Assembly (NCBI GenBank): GCA_958348225.1
Contig: CATVYG010000029.1
Location: 1 to 30,404, forward strand
DNA: 30,404 nucleotides
From: an uncultured Collinsella sp.
GTDB lineage: Bacteria; Actinomycetota; Coriobacteriia; Coriobacteriales; Coriobacteriaceae
Direction: 5' to 3'
In this document: one piece after another, positions 6,402 to 13,332 of the stretch
Position numbering within the stretch: the stretch's first letter is position 1
Layout of the letters: every line of letters begins with the position of its first letter
Translations under genes and position numbers: made by a program
Notes under the pieces: model-generated
Told to the model about the DNA's origin: nothing
Seen by the model: the letters and a program-made list of their open reading frames with translations, nothing else
The model's database searches: none

Positions 6402-7340
6402 TTATCCGTGGAGAAATGCGTATGCTCTGGTTGCCGCTATGGCTCCATCAGAAACGGCGGTCACAACCTGACGTAAAAGCTTGGAACGGATGTCGCCAGC
6501 GGCAAATAGACCTGGCGTGCGGGTCGCCATGGATTCATCAGTCAGAATGCCGCCATCAGGCGCCAGATCGACTAGATGCTCAACAAGCTCGGTATGGGGT
6601 TGCGTCCCGGTAAAGACAAAGATACCAAACGAGCCGGGCTCAAATGAATCGGTATGAGTCTCACCGGATGCATTGTCCTTAAAGGTAATCGTCGTTGGCA
6701 TGGCTTCGCCCGAGAGCTCCACAATACTAGTTTGGTACCTAACTGAAATATTATCTTTTGCAAGAACTTTTTGAACCACACCATCGGGGGCACGGAACTG
6801 ATCGCGGCGCAAAACGATGGTCACGCTGCTGGCGATTTCTGACAAGAACAGAGCTTCCTCGCATGCCGAATTGCCACCACCGATTACAAAGACCTGTTTG
6901 CCACGGAAGAACATGCCGTCACACGTCGCGCAATACGAAACGCCACGACCGCGATACGTATCCTCGCCAGCGAAACCTGCCGGACGCGGCGTGGCACCCA
7001 TGCAAGCGATAACACTCCTAGCCGTCGTATCACCAACATCGTGATGAACGGTAAACAATTTGGAGCCGGCATCGTAATCGACACCCGTCACCATGCTCCA
7101 TTCAACCTGAGCCCCTAGGCCTTCTGCATGTTGTTGGAATCGCTCACCGAGTTCAGCGCCGCTCAGTAGCGGAATGCCCGGATAGTTCTCGACCTCATTG
7201 GTTGTGGCGATCTGTCCTCCCGACATGCCCTGCTCAATCACGGTCGTCGTTAGGTTGGCGCGCGCCGCGTAAATGGCTGCAGCATAGCCCGCAGGGCCGC
7301 CGCCGATAATAGCAACATCGATCGGCTGATGGGTAGTCAT
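6402..7340 (-). CDS. trxB: Thioredoxin reductase (NADPH)
   Basis: A flavoenzyme of 312 residues that reduces thioredoxin with NADPH. FAD binds at IIGGGPAGYAAAIYAARA (residues 11-28); the redox-active pair is C137-A-T-C140; NADPH binds at VIGGGNSACEEALFL (152-166); the C-terminal FAD motif AGDIRSKLLRQVVTA is present. ATG 7340 is fixed by AGGAGG seven bases upstream. Frames open to 7415 extend into the divergent promoter region. The gene diverges from a glycosyltransferase gene and ends in its own terminator, so it is monocistronic. No thioredoxin gene is adjacent. Confidence 0.95.
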   Translation of the reverse strand: MTTHQPIDVAIIGGGPAGYAAAIYAARANLTTTVIEQGMSGGQIATTNEVENYPGIPLLSGAELGERFQQHAEGLGAQVEWSMVTGVDYDAGSKLFTVHHDVGDTTARSVIACMGATPRPAGFAGEDTYRGRGVSYCATCDGMFFRGKQVFVIGGGNSACEEALFLSEIASSVTIVLRRDQFRAPDGVVQKVLAKDNISVRYQTSIVELSGEAMPTTITFKDNASGETHTDSFEPGSFGIFVFTGTQPHTELVEHLVDLAPDGGILTDESMATRTPGLFAAGDIRSKLLRQVVTAVSDGAIAATRAYAFLHG

Positions 7341-7399
7341 GAAGAGACCTCCTGTCGAAAGATTGGCGTTCTTTGCGCTCATACCCAAATTTACGTGAA

Positions 7400-7412
7400 C
7401 ATGACACTCATG
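7400..7412. promoter_or_regulatory. Small palindrome in the trxB/glycosyltransferase divergent region
   Basis: CATGA-CAC-TCATG is a perfect 5-bp inverted repeat just upstream of a TACAAT (7416-7421) that may be the -10 box of the rightward gene. A regulator site here could act on both genes. Short enough to be chance. Confidence 0.3.
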
Positions 7413-7457
7413 CACTACAATGATAAATCGCGTAACAAAGCTGAAGGGGAGTTATCG

Positions 7458-8759
7458 ATGGATCAAATGCAGACGAGCAATAGCGCTCCCCTGCCCATGC
7501 AAGCTACTCCCCAACCGGAGCAAATGACCGTTTCACCTGCACAAAAACCCCTAGTAACCATCGTGCACGCATCGGTTGGATCGGGCCACAAAGCCGCCGC
7601 CAACGCGATTGCACAAGCATTTGACCTTATCAGCGGCACCAAGGGAATCCCTGAGGATGTTGAGATCGAAGTCCTGGATATCCTCGATTTTGGACGTATT
7701 AGGTTCGATGGTAATAAAACAGCAGCTTCGTTTACCGGCGCCACGCGTCCCATATATGACCTAACCTGGCGATACACGTTTACGGGACATCTGCTCTGGG
7801 GCGGAGGCACGGCATGGTCACGTATTATGTTCCCTGCCTTCAACGAATATGTCCGCACCCGCAGGCCCATAGCCGTGGTCGCAACACACATCACGGCGGC
7901 CAACGTCGCTGTGGGTGCCCGCGTCATCACGGGTATCGATTATCCCGTCATCTGCGTACCAACAGACTATGAAGTCGAAGGCTTTTGGCCCCACAAGGAC
8001 ACCGATCTGTTCTGCGTAGCCAACGAATTTATGGCCGAGACACTTCGCCCCCGTAAAGTTCCCGAGACCAAAATCCGCATTACAGGCATCCCCATTCGCG
8101 CCGGGTTTGATACGGACTACAATCGCGAGGAAGAACTCGAGAAGTTCAATCTCCCCGCTGACAAGACCGTTGTGTTGGTGATGGCCGGTGCCAGTTTGCC
8201 TCAACCGTACGTTCGCTTTCGCGCGGAGATGGACCGCACACTCCCCTTCCTGCGCAGCTTCGAGGACATGCACTTTGTCTTTTTGCCGGGCAAGGATGAG
8301 GAATACGCCACCCGCCTCAAGACGCTCTTCGACGCCATGAAGCTCGAAAACGTCACGGTTCTGGACTACGTGGACGATATGGCAGCCCTCATGCACGGCT
8401 GCGACCTGGCAATCCTCAAATCGGGCGGACTCACCGTCACCGAATGCCTATGCGCGCATCTGCCGATGATCCTGCTGGGCAAATCATATGGTCAAGAAAA
8501 GGCCAACACCACCATGCTCACCGGAATGGGCGCCAGCATGCATGTCACCACCGCACGAGAACTCATCGTAACCCTGCGCCATCTGCACGATCATCCCGAA
8601 TCACTCAAAGCCCTACTCATCAACGGCGAAGTACTACGCCGCCCCCACGCAGCCGAAGATATAGCCATCGCAACCATGGAGCTCGTAGGCAAACCCCAAA
8701 AGCGCAAACGAGCCTTCTGCCGCTTCTACTGGGGCGGAAAACCCGCGCATATCCGCTAG
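7458..8759 (+). CDS. MGDG-synthase/UgtP-type glycosyltransferase (GT28)
   Basis: A 433-residue sugar transferase that probably makes glycosyl-diacylglycerol at the inner face of the membrane. The N-terminal half has VTIVHASVGSGHKAAANAI (residues 33-51), the diacylglycerol-side motif of the MGDG synthase family; the C-terminal Rossmann half has VMAGASLPQPYVR, FVFLPGKDEEYA and the nucleotide-sugar motif KSGGLTVTECL. The first 28 residues are Gln/Pro/Met-rich and probably disordered. ATG 7458 follows AGGGGAG by six bases; a frame open from 7329 overlaps trxB. The last 20 residues are strongly basic (KRKRAFCRFYWGGKPAHIR), suited to membrane contact. The sugar and number of residues added cannot be told from sequence. 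Confidence 0.85.
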   Translation: MDQMQTSNSAPLPMQATPQPEQMTVSPAQKPLVTIVHASVGSGHKAAANAIAQAFDLISGTKGIPEDVEIEVLDILDFGRIRFDGNKTAASFTGATRPIYDLTWRYTFTGHLLWGGGTAWSRIMFPAFNEYVRTRRPIAVVATHITAANVAVGARVITGIDYPVICVPTDYEVEGFWPHKDTDLFCVANEFMAETLRPRKVPETKIRITGIPIRAGFDTDYNREEELEKFNLPADKTVVLVMAGASLPQPYVRFRAEMDRTLPFLRSFEDMHFVFLPGKDEEYATRLKTLFDAMKLENVTVLDYVDDMAALMHGCDLAILKSGGLTVTECLCAHLPMILLGKSYGQEKANTTMLTGMGASMHVTTARELIVTLRHLHDHPESLKALLINGEVLRRPHAAEDIAIATMELVGKPQKRKRAFCRFYWGGKPAHIR

Positions 8760-8772
8760 CATTGGACTGTCC

Positions 8773-8876
8773 GCTTACCTGTGGGAGGCCCCTATATATC
8801 ATCCCATGCTCAAACATTCTCGCTGCGCTGCGAAACTGCGCGTGGGACGATATATAGGGGCCTCCCACAGGTAAGC
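8773..8876 (+). repeat. Palindromic element, copy A
   Basis: Perfect 28-base arms (8773-8800 and 8849-8876), extended inward with one mismatch by ATCATCCCA/TGGGACGAT. The interior carries CCATGCTCAAACATTCTCGC (8804-8823) and GCTGCGAAACTGCGCGTGG (8827-8845), both repeated exactly in copy B on the other strand. The arms outside this core differ between the copies but are perfect in each. Confidence 0.85.
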
Positions 8877-8952
8877 TGCGTTAACGTACTAGCGGCTATA
8901 CCAGATTCCCCACCAGTAGAATCTGAAAAGGGGAACCAGAAAATATAAATAC

Positions 8953-9001
8953 AGTAAGTCGATGCGACAAAGGAGGCGTCCCTTTATCGCATCGACTTAC
9001 T
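8953..9001. repeat. 21-base inverted repeat between the two palindromic elements
   Basis: Arms 8953-8973 and 8981-9001 match over 21 bases with one mismatch; loop AGGCGTC. Unrelated in sequence to its neighbours. Followed on the minus strand by a T-rich stretch (ACTGTATTTATATTTTCT), so it could serve as a terminator for transcripts coming from dut. Confidence 0.7.
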
Positions 9002-9034
9002 AGAAAAGTAAATATTGTTTCAAGCGAGTAGCCG

Positions 9035-9137
9035 CCCGCCCGGGGCTTACCTATATCGTTCCACGCGCAGTTTCGCAGCGAGCGAAGCGACGCGAGAATG
9101 TTTGAGCATGGAATGATATAGGTAAGCCCCGGGCGGG
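9035..9137 (-). repeat. Palindromic element, copy B (inverted)
   Basis: Perfect 23-base arms (9035-9057 and 9115-9137). Read on the minus strand, the interior matches copy A over two blocks of about 20 bases, with nine extra bases between them. Its arms start CCCGCCCGGGGCTTACC, unlike those of copy A, yet are again fully self-complementary. Confidence 0.85.
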
Positions 9138-9153
9138 AGGGATACGAGTACCC

Positions 9154-9597
9154 CTAGGCGACGCCGCTGGAGCCGAAGCCTCCGTTGCCTCGGTCGGTTT
9201 TGTCTAGTTCGTCTACCTCTATGAGGTTGACCGTGGGGACTTCTTGGATGACGAGTTGGGCTATGCGGTCGCCTTTGTTGATTTGGATGTTGTTGGAGGG
9301 GTCCAGGTTGATGAGGATAACCTTGAGTTCTCCTCGGTAGTGGGCGTCGATGAGGCCCGGCGTGTTAACTATAGACAGGCCCTGCTTGATGGCCAAGCCG
9401 CTGCGGGGCTGGACGAAGCCGGCGTAGCCATCGGGCAAGGCGATGGCCAGCCCAGTAGAGACCAGACGACGTTCGAAGGGCTTCAGGACGCAGTCCTCGT
9501 TGGAGCGCAAATCCAAGCCGGCATCGGTGGGATGGGCGTATTTGGGAAGCTCGACGGTGGGGTCGAGACGCTTTATGTTGACGGTAATGTTGGACAT
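9154..9597 (-). CDS. dut: dUTP diphosphatase
   Basis: Hydrolyses dUTP to dUMP, keeping uracil out of DNA and feeding thymidylate synthesis. All five motifs of trimeric dUTPases are present in 147 residues: DAGLDLRS (1), PRSGLAIKQGL (2), GLIDAHYRGEL with the catalytic Asp (3), KGDRIAQLVI (4) and the nucleotide-closing GNGGFGSSG (5). ATG 9597 lies four bases after the nrdR stop and its ribosome binding site AGGTGA overlaps that stop, so it is translationally coupled to nrdR. The combination with nrdR and an upstream SOS-type promoter links dNTP supply with DNA damage. Confidence 0.95.
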   Translation of the reverse strand: MSNITVNIKRLDPTVELPKYAHPTDAGLDLRSNEDCVLKPFERRLVSTGLAIALPDGYAGFVQPRSGLAIKQGLSIVNTPGLIDAHYRGELKVILINLDPSNNIQINKGDRIAQLVIQEVPTVNLIEVDELDKTDRGNGGFGSSGVA

Positions 9598-9601
9598 GGA
9601 A

Positions 9602-10045
9602 TCACCTTAGCTTGTCGAGCTCTTGCAGAAACTCATCGACGTCTTTGAAATCGCGGTAGACCGAGGCAAAGCGGATGTAGGCCACCTTGTCGATCTTGGC
9701 CAAGCGCTTGAGCACCATGTCACCCAACTCATGGGACGTGACGGCCGTCAGCGTGCGAGAGCGCAGCTCGACCTCGATGTCGTCGATAATCTCATTGAGC
9801 TTCTTAGTATCGATATCACGCTTGATGGTGGCGCGCATCAAGCCGACGAGCAGCTTATTGCGATCGAACCGCTGCTTGGTTCCGTCTGACTTAATGACCT
9901 CGATTGGGTCTTCGCATCGCTCAAACGTTGTAAAGCGATAGTTACACGAACAACATTCGCGACGGCGCTTAATGGTGTTATTTGACTCCTGCATACGGGA
10001 ATCAACGACGCGGGTATGTGCCTTGCCACATTTGGGACAGCGCAT
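9602..10045 (-). CDS. nrdR: Transcriptional repressor NrdR
   Basis: A zinc-ribbon and ATP-cone protein that senses dATP/ATP and represses ribonucleotide reductase genes. Cys3, Cys6, Cys31 and Cys34 form the ribbon (MRCPKCGK, CCSCNYRF); residues 48-140 form the ATP cone, beginning EVIKSDGTKQRFDRNKL. At 147 residues it is full length. ATG 10045 follows GAGGAGG by four bases. The start codon lies in the 3' arm of a perfect 12-bp inverted repeat (10040-10083). It follows the LysM gene by 51 bases on the same strand, as in mycobacteria (Rv2718c after Rv2719c). No NrdR box pair was seen in the window. Confidence 0.95.
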   Translation of the reverse strand: MRCPKCGKAHTRVVDSRMQESNNTIKRRRECCSCNYRFTTFERCEDPIEVIKSDGTKQRFDRNKLLVGLMRATIKRDIDTKKLNEIIDDIEVELRSRTLTAVTSHELGDMVLKRLAKIDKVAYIRFASVYRDFKDVDEFLQELDKLR

Positions 10046-10083
10046 GGTACCTCCTCTTAAACGATAACAAGGGTACCATGCGC
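10040..10083 (-). promoter_or_regulatory. Inverted repeat enclosing the nrdR start codon
   Basis: GCGCATGGTACC (10040-10051) and GGTACCATGCGC (10072-10083) are perfect complements around a 20-base loop. In nrdR mRNA the stem would hold the ATG and the last GG of the Shine-Dalgarno sequence, while the rest of it is in the loop. This could lower or regulate nrdR translation. Confidence 0.55.
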
Positions 10084-10096
10084 AGCGCGATAATGA

Positions 10097-10546
10097 TTAC
10101 GAACGAGCAGGAACCTTAAGATGCGCACCGGCGGCGAGCGAACCATGCTCCAGATGATTGACGTTACGGATCATGTCGGAAGTCTCTTGCGTGGAAAGGC
10201 CTTCGATAGGATATTCCTCGGCAAGCGACCAAAGAGAATCACCAGGCTGAACGCGAATAGTCTCGTAGGTAACGTTGGAAACGGACTCGGCATACGCGGC
10301 GTGACGAGCGCTAAAGACCGACGTAGCGAGGACAACGAAGAGCGTAAGCGCAACGGCAACGGCGACAATCGTCGGAACCTTCAGGGCAACGCGGGCCGGC
10401 GCAACTACAGCCTGCTGATTGCGAGCAGACTTTACGGTCAAAGGCTGAAAGCCGGAGCGGCCACCCTGAACAACCGTAAAAGTGGGTTCTGCAGGCGTCT
10501 CGAGTTTAAGGGCAAGGTTTCCCTGGACCATATTCGTTGCGTTCAT
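10097..10546 (-). CDS. Membrane-anchored LysM protein (YneA/Rv2719c-like)
   Basis: A 149-residue protein: about 55 cytoplasmic residues, one membrane segment (VPTIVAVAVALTLFVVLATS, near 58-77), then an extracellular LysM domain with IRVQPGDSLWSLAEEYP and HLKVPARS at the end. It diverges from lexA, the place of yneA in B. subtilis (SOS division inhibitor) and Rv2719c in M. tuberculosis (damage-induced cell-wall protein), so a role in pausing division after DNA damage is likely but inferred. Two ATGs are adjacent at 10549 and 10546; the second is at better distance from GAGGAG. The promoter carries a LexA box between -35 and -10. nrdR and dut follow. Confidence 0.8.
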   Translation of the reverse strand: MNATNMVQGNLALKLETPAEPTFTVVQGGRSGFQPLTVKSARNQQAVVAPARVALKVPTIVAVAVALTLFVVLATSVFSARHAAYAESVSNVTYETIRVQPGDSLWSLAEEYPIEGLSTQETSDMIRNVNHLEHGSLAAGAHLKVPARS

Positions 10547-10616
10547 CATGTTCTCCTCTCGCGTGTTTTGCTGAGAACAGTTTTATCAAGCCGCGCGGAC
10601 AAAAATGTCTAGCGCG

Positions 10617-10630
10617 AGAACGAATGTTCG
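10617..10630. promoter_or_regulatory. LexA (SOS) box 1 of lexA/LysM
   Basis: AGAAC-GAAT-GTTCG matches the Gram-positive LexA box CGAAC-N4-GTTCG at nine of the ten fixed bases. Upstream of lexA and just downstream of the LysM -10 box. Confidence 0.75.
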
Positions 10631-10636
10631 GTTATT

Positions 10637-10664
10637 ATTATCTTCGAACAGTTGTTCCTGTCAA
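10637..10664 (-). promoter_or_regulatory. Promoter of the LysM-nrdR-dut unit
   Basis: On the minus strand TTGACA (10659-10664) and GATAAT (10637-10642) are 16 bases apart. The LexA-box-like sequence at 10645-10658 fills the spacer, so a bound repressor would block the polymerase. Confidence 0.65.
10645..10658. promoter_or_regulatory. LexA (SOS) box 2 of lexA/LysM
   Basis: CGAAC-AGTT-GTTCC, nine of ten fixed bases, in the LysM promoter spacer. Confidence 0.8.
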
Positions 10665-10672
10665 GCAAAATT

Positions 10673-10686
10673 CGAACATTTGTTTG
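10673..10686. promoter_or_regulatory. LexA (SOS) box 3 of lexA/LysM
   Basis: CGAAC-ATTT-GTTTG, nine of ten fixed bases, 23 bases before the lexA start. Box spacing of 28 bases is constant between the three boxes (10617, 10645, 10673). Confidence 0.75.
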
Positions 10687-10709
10687 ACATGGGTAGAGAG
10701 GATGCCCTG

Positions 10710-11354
10710 ATGGCTCGCAAAATTACCAAGCGTCAGCAGCAAATTTACGACTTCATCAAGGAATATCAGCAGGAGAAGGGTTATCCGCCCAGTGTGCGCG
10801 AGATGGCATCTGCCGTGGGCCTTTCCTCCCCCAGCACCGTGCACGCCCACTTATCTGCCTTGGAGGCGCGCGGGCTGCTCAAGCGCGATGCCACCAAACC
10901 GCGCGCCCTGGAACTCTTTAACGAGGACGGCTCCTCTGTCTCAATTTCTAAATCTGACGAGCCCACCGCACCTCGCGGAACGGTCTCGCTACCGCTCGTT
11001 GGTCGCGTCGCGGCTGGGATTCCCATTCTGGCCGAGCAGAATATCGAAGACACTTTTACTATCCCGACCGAAATCGCCACTGATCAGGGTTCCTTTATCC
11101 TTGAGGTGCATGGGAGCTCAATGATCAATGTCGGCATTTTCAATGGCGATTACATCATCGTCCGTGAACAAAAGAGTGCCATGAACGGCGAAATCGTCGT
11201 GGCCATGATTGATGGTTCAGCGACCGTCAAGACGTTCTACAAGGAGCAGGGACGCGTACGCCTACAGCCTGAGAATGACACCATGGAGCCTATCTATGCA
11301 ACAAATCCCGTTATTTTGGGCAAAGTCGTCGGCTTGATGCGCCGGTTCTCGTAA
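10710..11354 (+). CDS. lexA: LexA repressor
   Basis: The SOS repressor, 214 residues. The winged helix-turn-helix is at residues 25-66, with YPPSVREMASAVGLSSPSTV and the wing KRDATKPRALEL. Self-cleavage occurs at Ala102-Gly103 in VGRVAAGIP; the catalytic dyad is Ser137 in EVHGSSMI and Lys174 in SATVKTF. ATG 10710 follows GAGAGGA by seven bases; a frame open from 10605 would translate across the LexA boxes and is not credible. Three boxes upstream show autoregulation. The stop overlaps the start of the next gene (TAATG), so the downstream membrane protein is translated from the same SOS-controlled mRNA. Confidence 0.97.
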   Translation: MARKITKRQQQIYDFIKEYQQEKGYPPSVREMASAVGLSSPSTVHAHLSALEARGLLKRDATKPRALELFNEDGSSVSISKSDEPTAPRGTVSLPLVGRVAAGIPILAEQNIEDTFTIPTEIATDQGSFILEVHGSSMINVGIFNGDYIIVREQKSAMNGEIVVAMIDGSATVKTFYKEQGRVRLQPENDTMEPIYATNPVILGKVVGLMRRFS

Positions 11355-12058
11355 TGCAAAAACGCATCACCGTCTTTGATACCGTCCGCGGGTTTACGAT
11401 GATTTCAATGGCAGGTTTTCACGCTTGCTACGATCTCGCCTACCTGTACGGTTGGGATATGCCCTGGTTTACCCAGACTGTCTTTCAAGACATCTGGCGC
11501 GCCAGCATCAGCTGGGTATTCTTGTTTATCGCGGGTTGGATGTGCACTCTTTCGCGCAACAATATCAAACGTGCCGCCAAATACGCCTTAGCAGCACTCG
11601 TCGTCTGGCTGGCAACAACACTTGTCTCAGTCGATGATTCGGTTAATTTTGGCATCATCTACTGCATGGCCGCATGTACCGGCATCGTGGCGATGACCGA
11701 TCCCGTCCTTAAAAAGATATCAGCGAGATGGGGCATGTCCCTATGCCTTGTGATGTTCGCCCTCACCTGGAGCATCCCCAAAACAATCTACCCTGTCCCC
11801 TACCTGGCGTGGCTGGGATTTCCGAGCCCTGGGTTTGTCTCAGGTGATTACTACCCCATCATCCCGTTTATCTTTATGTATCTTGCAGGATACTTCGCCG
11901 CACATATAGCGCAGGGAATCGATAAGACCGTCCCTAGCTGGGCCTACGCCAACTCCCTGCCGGCGCTCGCCAGCCTTGGACGTTATGCACTACCCTTTTA
12001 TCTGCTGCATCAGCCCATTATACTGGGCATTTTGGAGCTCGCCTACTCGGTGCGATAA
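11354..12058 (+). CDS. DUF1624 (HGSNAT-like) membrane protein
   Basis: A multi-pass membrane protein of 234 residues with about seven hydrophobic segments. The start ITVFDTVRGFTMISMAGFHACYDLAYLYG is typical of DUF1624, a family related to heparan-alpha-glucosaminide N-acetyltransferase and acyltransferase-3 proteins; the conserved Asp, Arg-Gly and His are present. A role in moving acyl groups across the membrane onto wall or surface sugars is possible but unproven. ATG overlaps the lexA stop by one base. Its last 16 bases overlap the 3' end of hflX on the other strand, with no terminator visible between the two. Confidence 0.8.
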   Translation: MQKRITVFDTVRGFTMISMAGFHACYDLAYLYGWDMPWFTQTVFQDIWRASISWVFLFIAGWMCTLSRNNIKRAAKYALAALVVWLATTLVSVDDSVNFGIIYCMAACTGIVAMTDPVLKKISARWGMSLCLVMFALTWSIPKTIYPVPYLAWLGFPSPGFVSGDYYPIIPFIFMYLAGYFAAHIAQGIDKTVPSWAYANSLPALASLGRYALPFYLLHQPIILGILELAYSVR

Positions 12059-13332
12059 CGCTCGAGCCGCGGTGCGACACGAGCCGGCAGTTTCGCCACA
12101 ATACGAACGCCATCCTCAAGATATTCCTCATGCAAAAGGGTCCCCTGCTCATGCACGAGTGTAATGAGCGCACCTTCACGATATGGAATGTCGGCTGAAA
12201 GCAGTACATCGGTGGCAGCTGCCTCGCGAGCAATGCGATCGACGAGATCGTCGAGCCCCTCGCCCGTTTGGGCCGAGAACAGAACGGCCTCGGGATAGCG
12301 ACGACGGAAGCTCAATCGATCAACACTATCCAAAAGATCGATCTTATTGAATACGGTCAGCGTTAAACGCTCTCCAGCGCCGATCTCATCAAGCACGCGG
12401 TCGACAGCCTCCAGCTGTCGCTCATAGTCCTCGTCAGACGCATCTACAACTTTGAGAATTAAATCGGCACCCAACACCTCGGACAGCGTCGATTTAAAGG
12501 CATCGACCAAACCATGCGGTAGCTTTTGAATAAAGCCGACGGTATCGGTAATCGTCATGCCGCGACCGCCGGGCAGGCGATACGAACGCGTCGTCGGGTC
12601 GAGCGTAGCAAACAGCTTGTCCTGCGAAAGTACCGTAGAGCCGGTCAGGCGATTGAGCAACGTCGATTTACCGGCATTGGTATAACCGGCTAACGCGACG
12701 CGAAACGCCGGAGACTCAATACGGCTCTTGGACTGGACATCGCGACGCTGTTCAACCTGCTTAAGCTCACGACGAAGCGCGGCAATCTTATTGCGAATCA
12801 AGCGACGGTCGACCTCGAGCTGGCTTTCACCCTGACCAAAGCGTGAGCCGATGCCGCCGCGCGTCTGTTCCTTGGCAAGATGGCTCCACATGCCACGCAG
12901 ACGAGGCAACAGATATTGAAGCTGCGCCAGCTGTACCTGTAGGCGTCCCTCACGCGTCTGAGCATGCAGGCCAAAGATATCCAAGATCAGTGCCGTACGA
13001 TCGATAATCTTTACCGGCTCGCCCACGGCTTTCTCCAAATAGGATTGCTGCGAGGGCGTCAGGTCGTCGTCAAAAATAACGACATCGGCATCCATGCGAT
13101 GCACCAGGCCGCACAGCTCTTCAACCTTACCGGAACCGATAAACGATTTAGGATACGGCTTTACCAAACACTGAGACAAGCGAGCCACGCACTGGGCACC
13201 AGCCGTATGGGCAAGGCGCTCAAGCTCGTCAAGCGAACGATCGAGCGGCCACGCATTGTCGCGCCACTCAACACCAACTAATATGGCACGCTCGGGCTCG
13301 GGTGCCGTGGGAACAAGGGGGAAGCGGGCCAT
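12043..13332 (-). CDS. hflX: GTPase HflX
   Basis: A ribosome-associated GTPase that splits stalled or dormant 70S ribosomes. The N-terminal HflX domain (to about residue 200) has the glycine-rich FIGSGKVEEL and TRGGIGSRFGQGESQLEVDRR; the G domain has P-loop GYTNAGKS (216-223), DTVGFI (G3) and NKID (G4). It is 429 residues, normal. The start overlaps the miaA stop by one base, the same miaA-hflX pairing found in many bacteria, here without hfq between. A 100-residue C-terminal part follows the G domain. Confidence 0.95.
   Translation of the reverse strand: MARFPLVPTAPEPERAILVGVEWRDNAWPLDRSLDELERLAHTAGAQCVARLSQCLVKPYPKSFIGSGKVEELCGLVHRMDADVVIFDDDLTPSQQSYLEKAVGEPVKIIDRTALILDIFGLHAQTREGRLQVQLAQLQYLLPRLRGMWSHLAKEQTRGGIGSRFGQGESQLEVDRRLIRNKIAALRRELKQVEQRRDVQSKSRIESPAFRVALAGYTNAGKSTLLNRLTGSTVLSQDKLFATLDPTTRSYRLPGGRGMTITDTVGFIQKLPHGLVDAFKSTLSEVLGADLILKVVDASDEDYERQLEAVDRVLDEIGAGERLTLTVFNKIDLLDSVDRLSFRRRYPEAVLFSAQTGEGLDDLVDRIAREAAATDVLLSADIPYREGALITLVHEQGTLLHEEYLEDGVRIVAKLPARVAPRLERYRTE

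Larger units (their letters stand above)
8760..9153. other. Gene-free convergent intergenic region with three large hairpins
   Basis: Between the stops of two convergent genes lie three long inverted repeats (8773-8876, 8953-9001, 9035-9137) and no credible open frame. None has a clean T run. The outer two are inverted copies of one element. The short A/T-rich spacers at 8905-8952 and 9002-9030 show nothing else. Confidence 0.8.

Noticed and set aside
8620..8868. 82-codon minus-strand frame across the end of the glycosyltransferase gene and copy A
   Set aside because: Composed of coding shadow and palindrome sequence, no start signal.
8773..9137. CRISPR array
   Set aside because: Only two copies, in opposite orientation, with a 158-base interval and no cas genes.
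10605..10709. N-terminal extension of LexA
   Set aside because: Would place the three LexA boxes inside the coding sequence; the ATG at 10710 has a good ribosome binding site and gives the normal LexA start.
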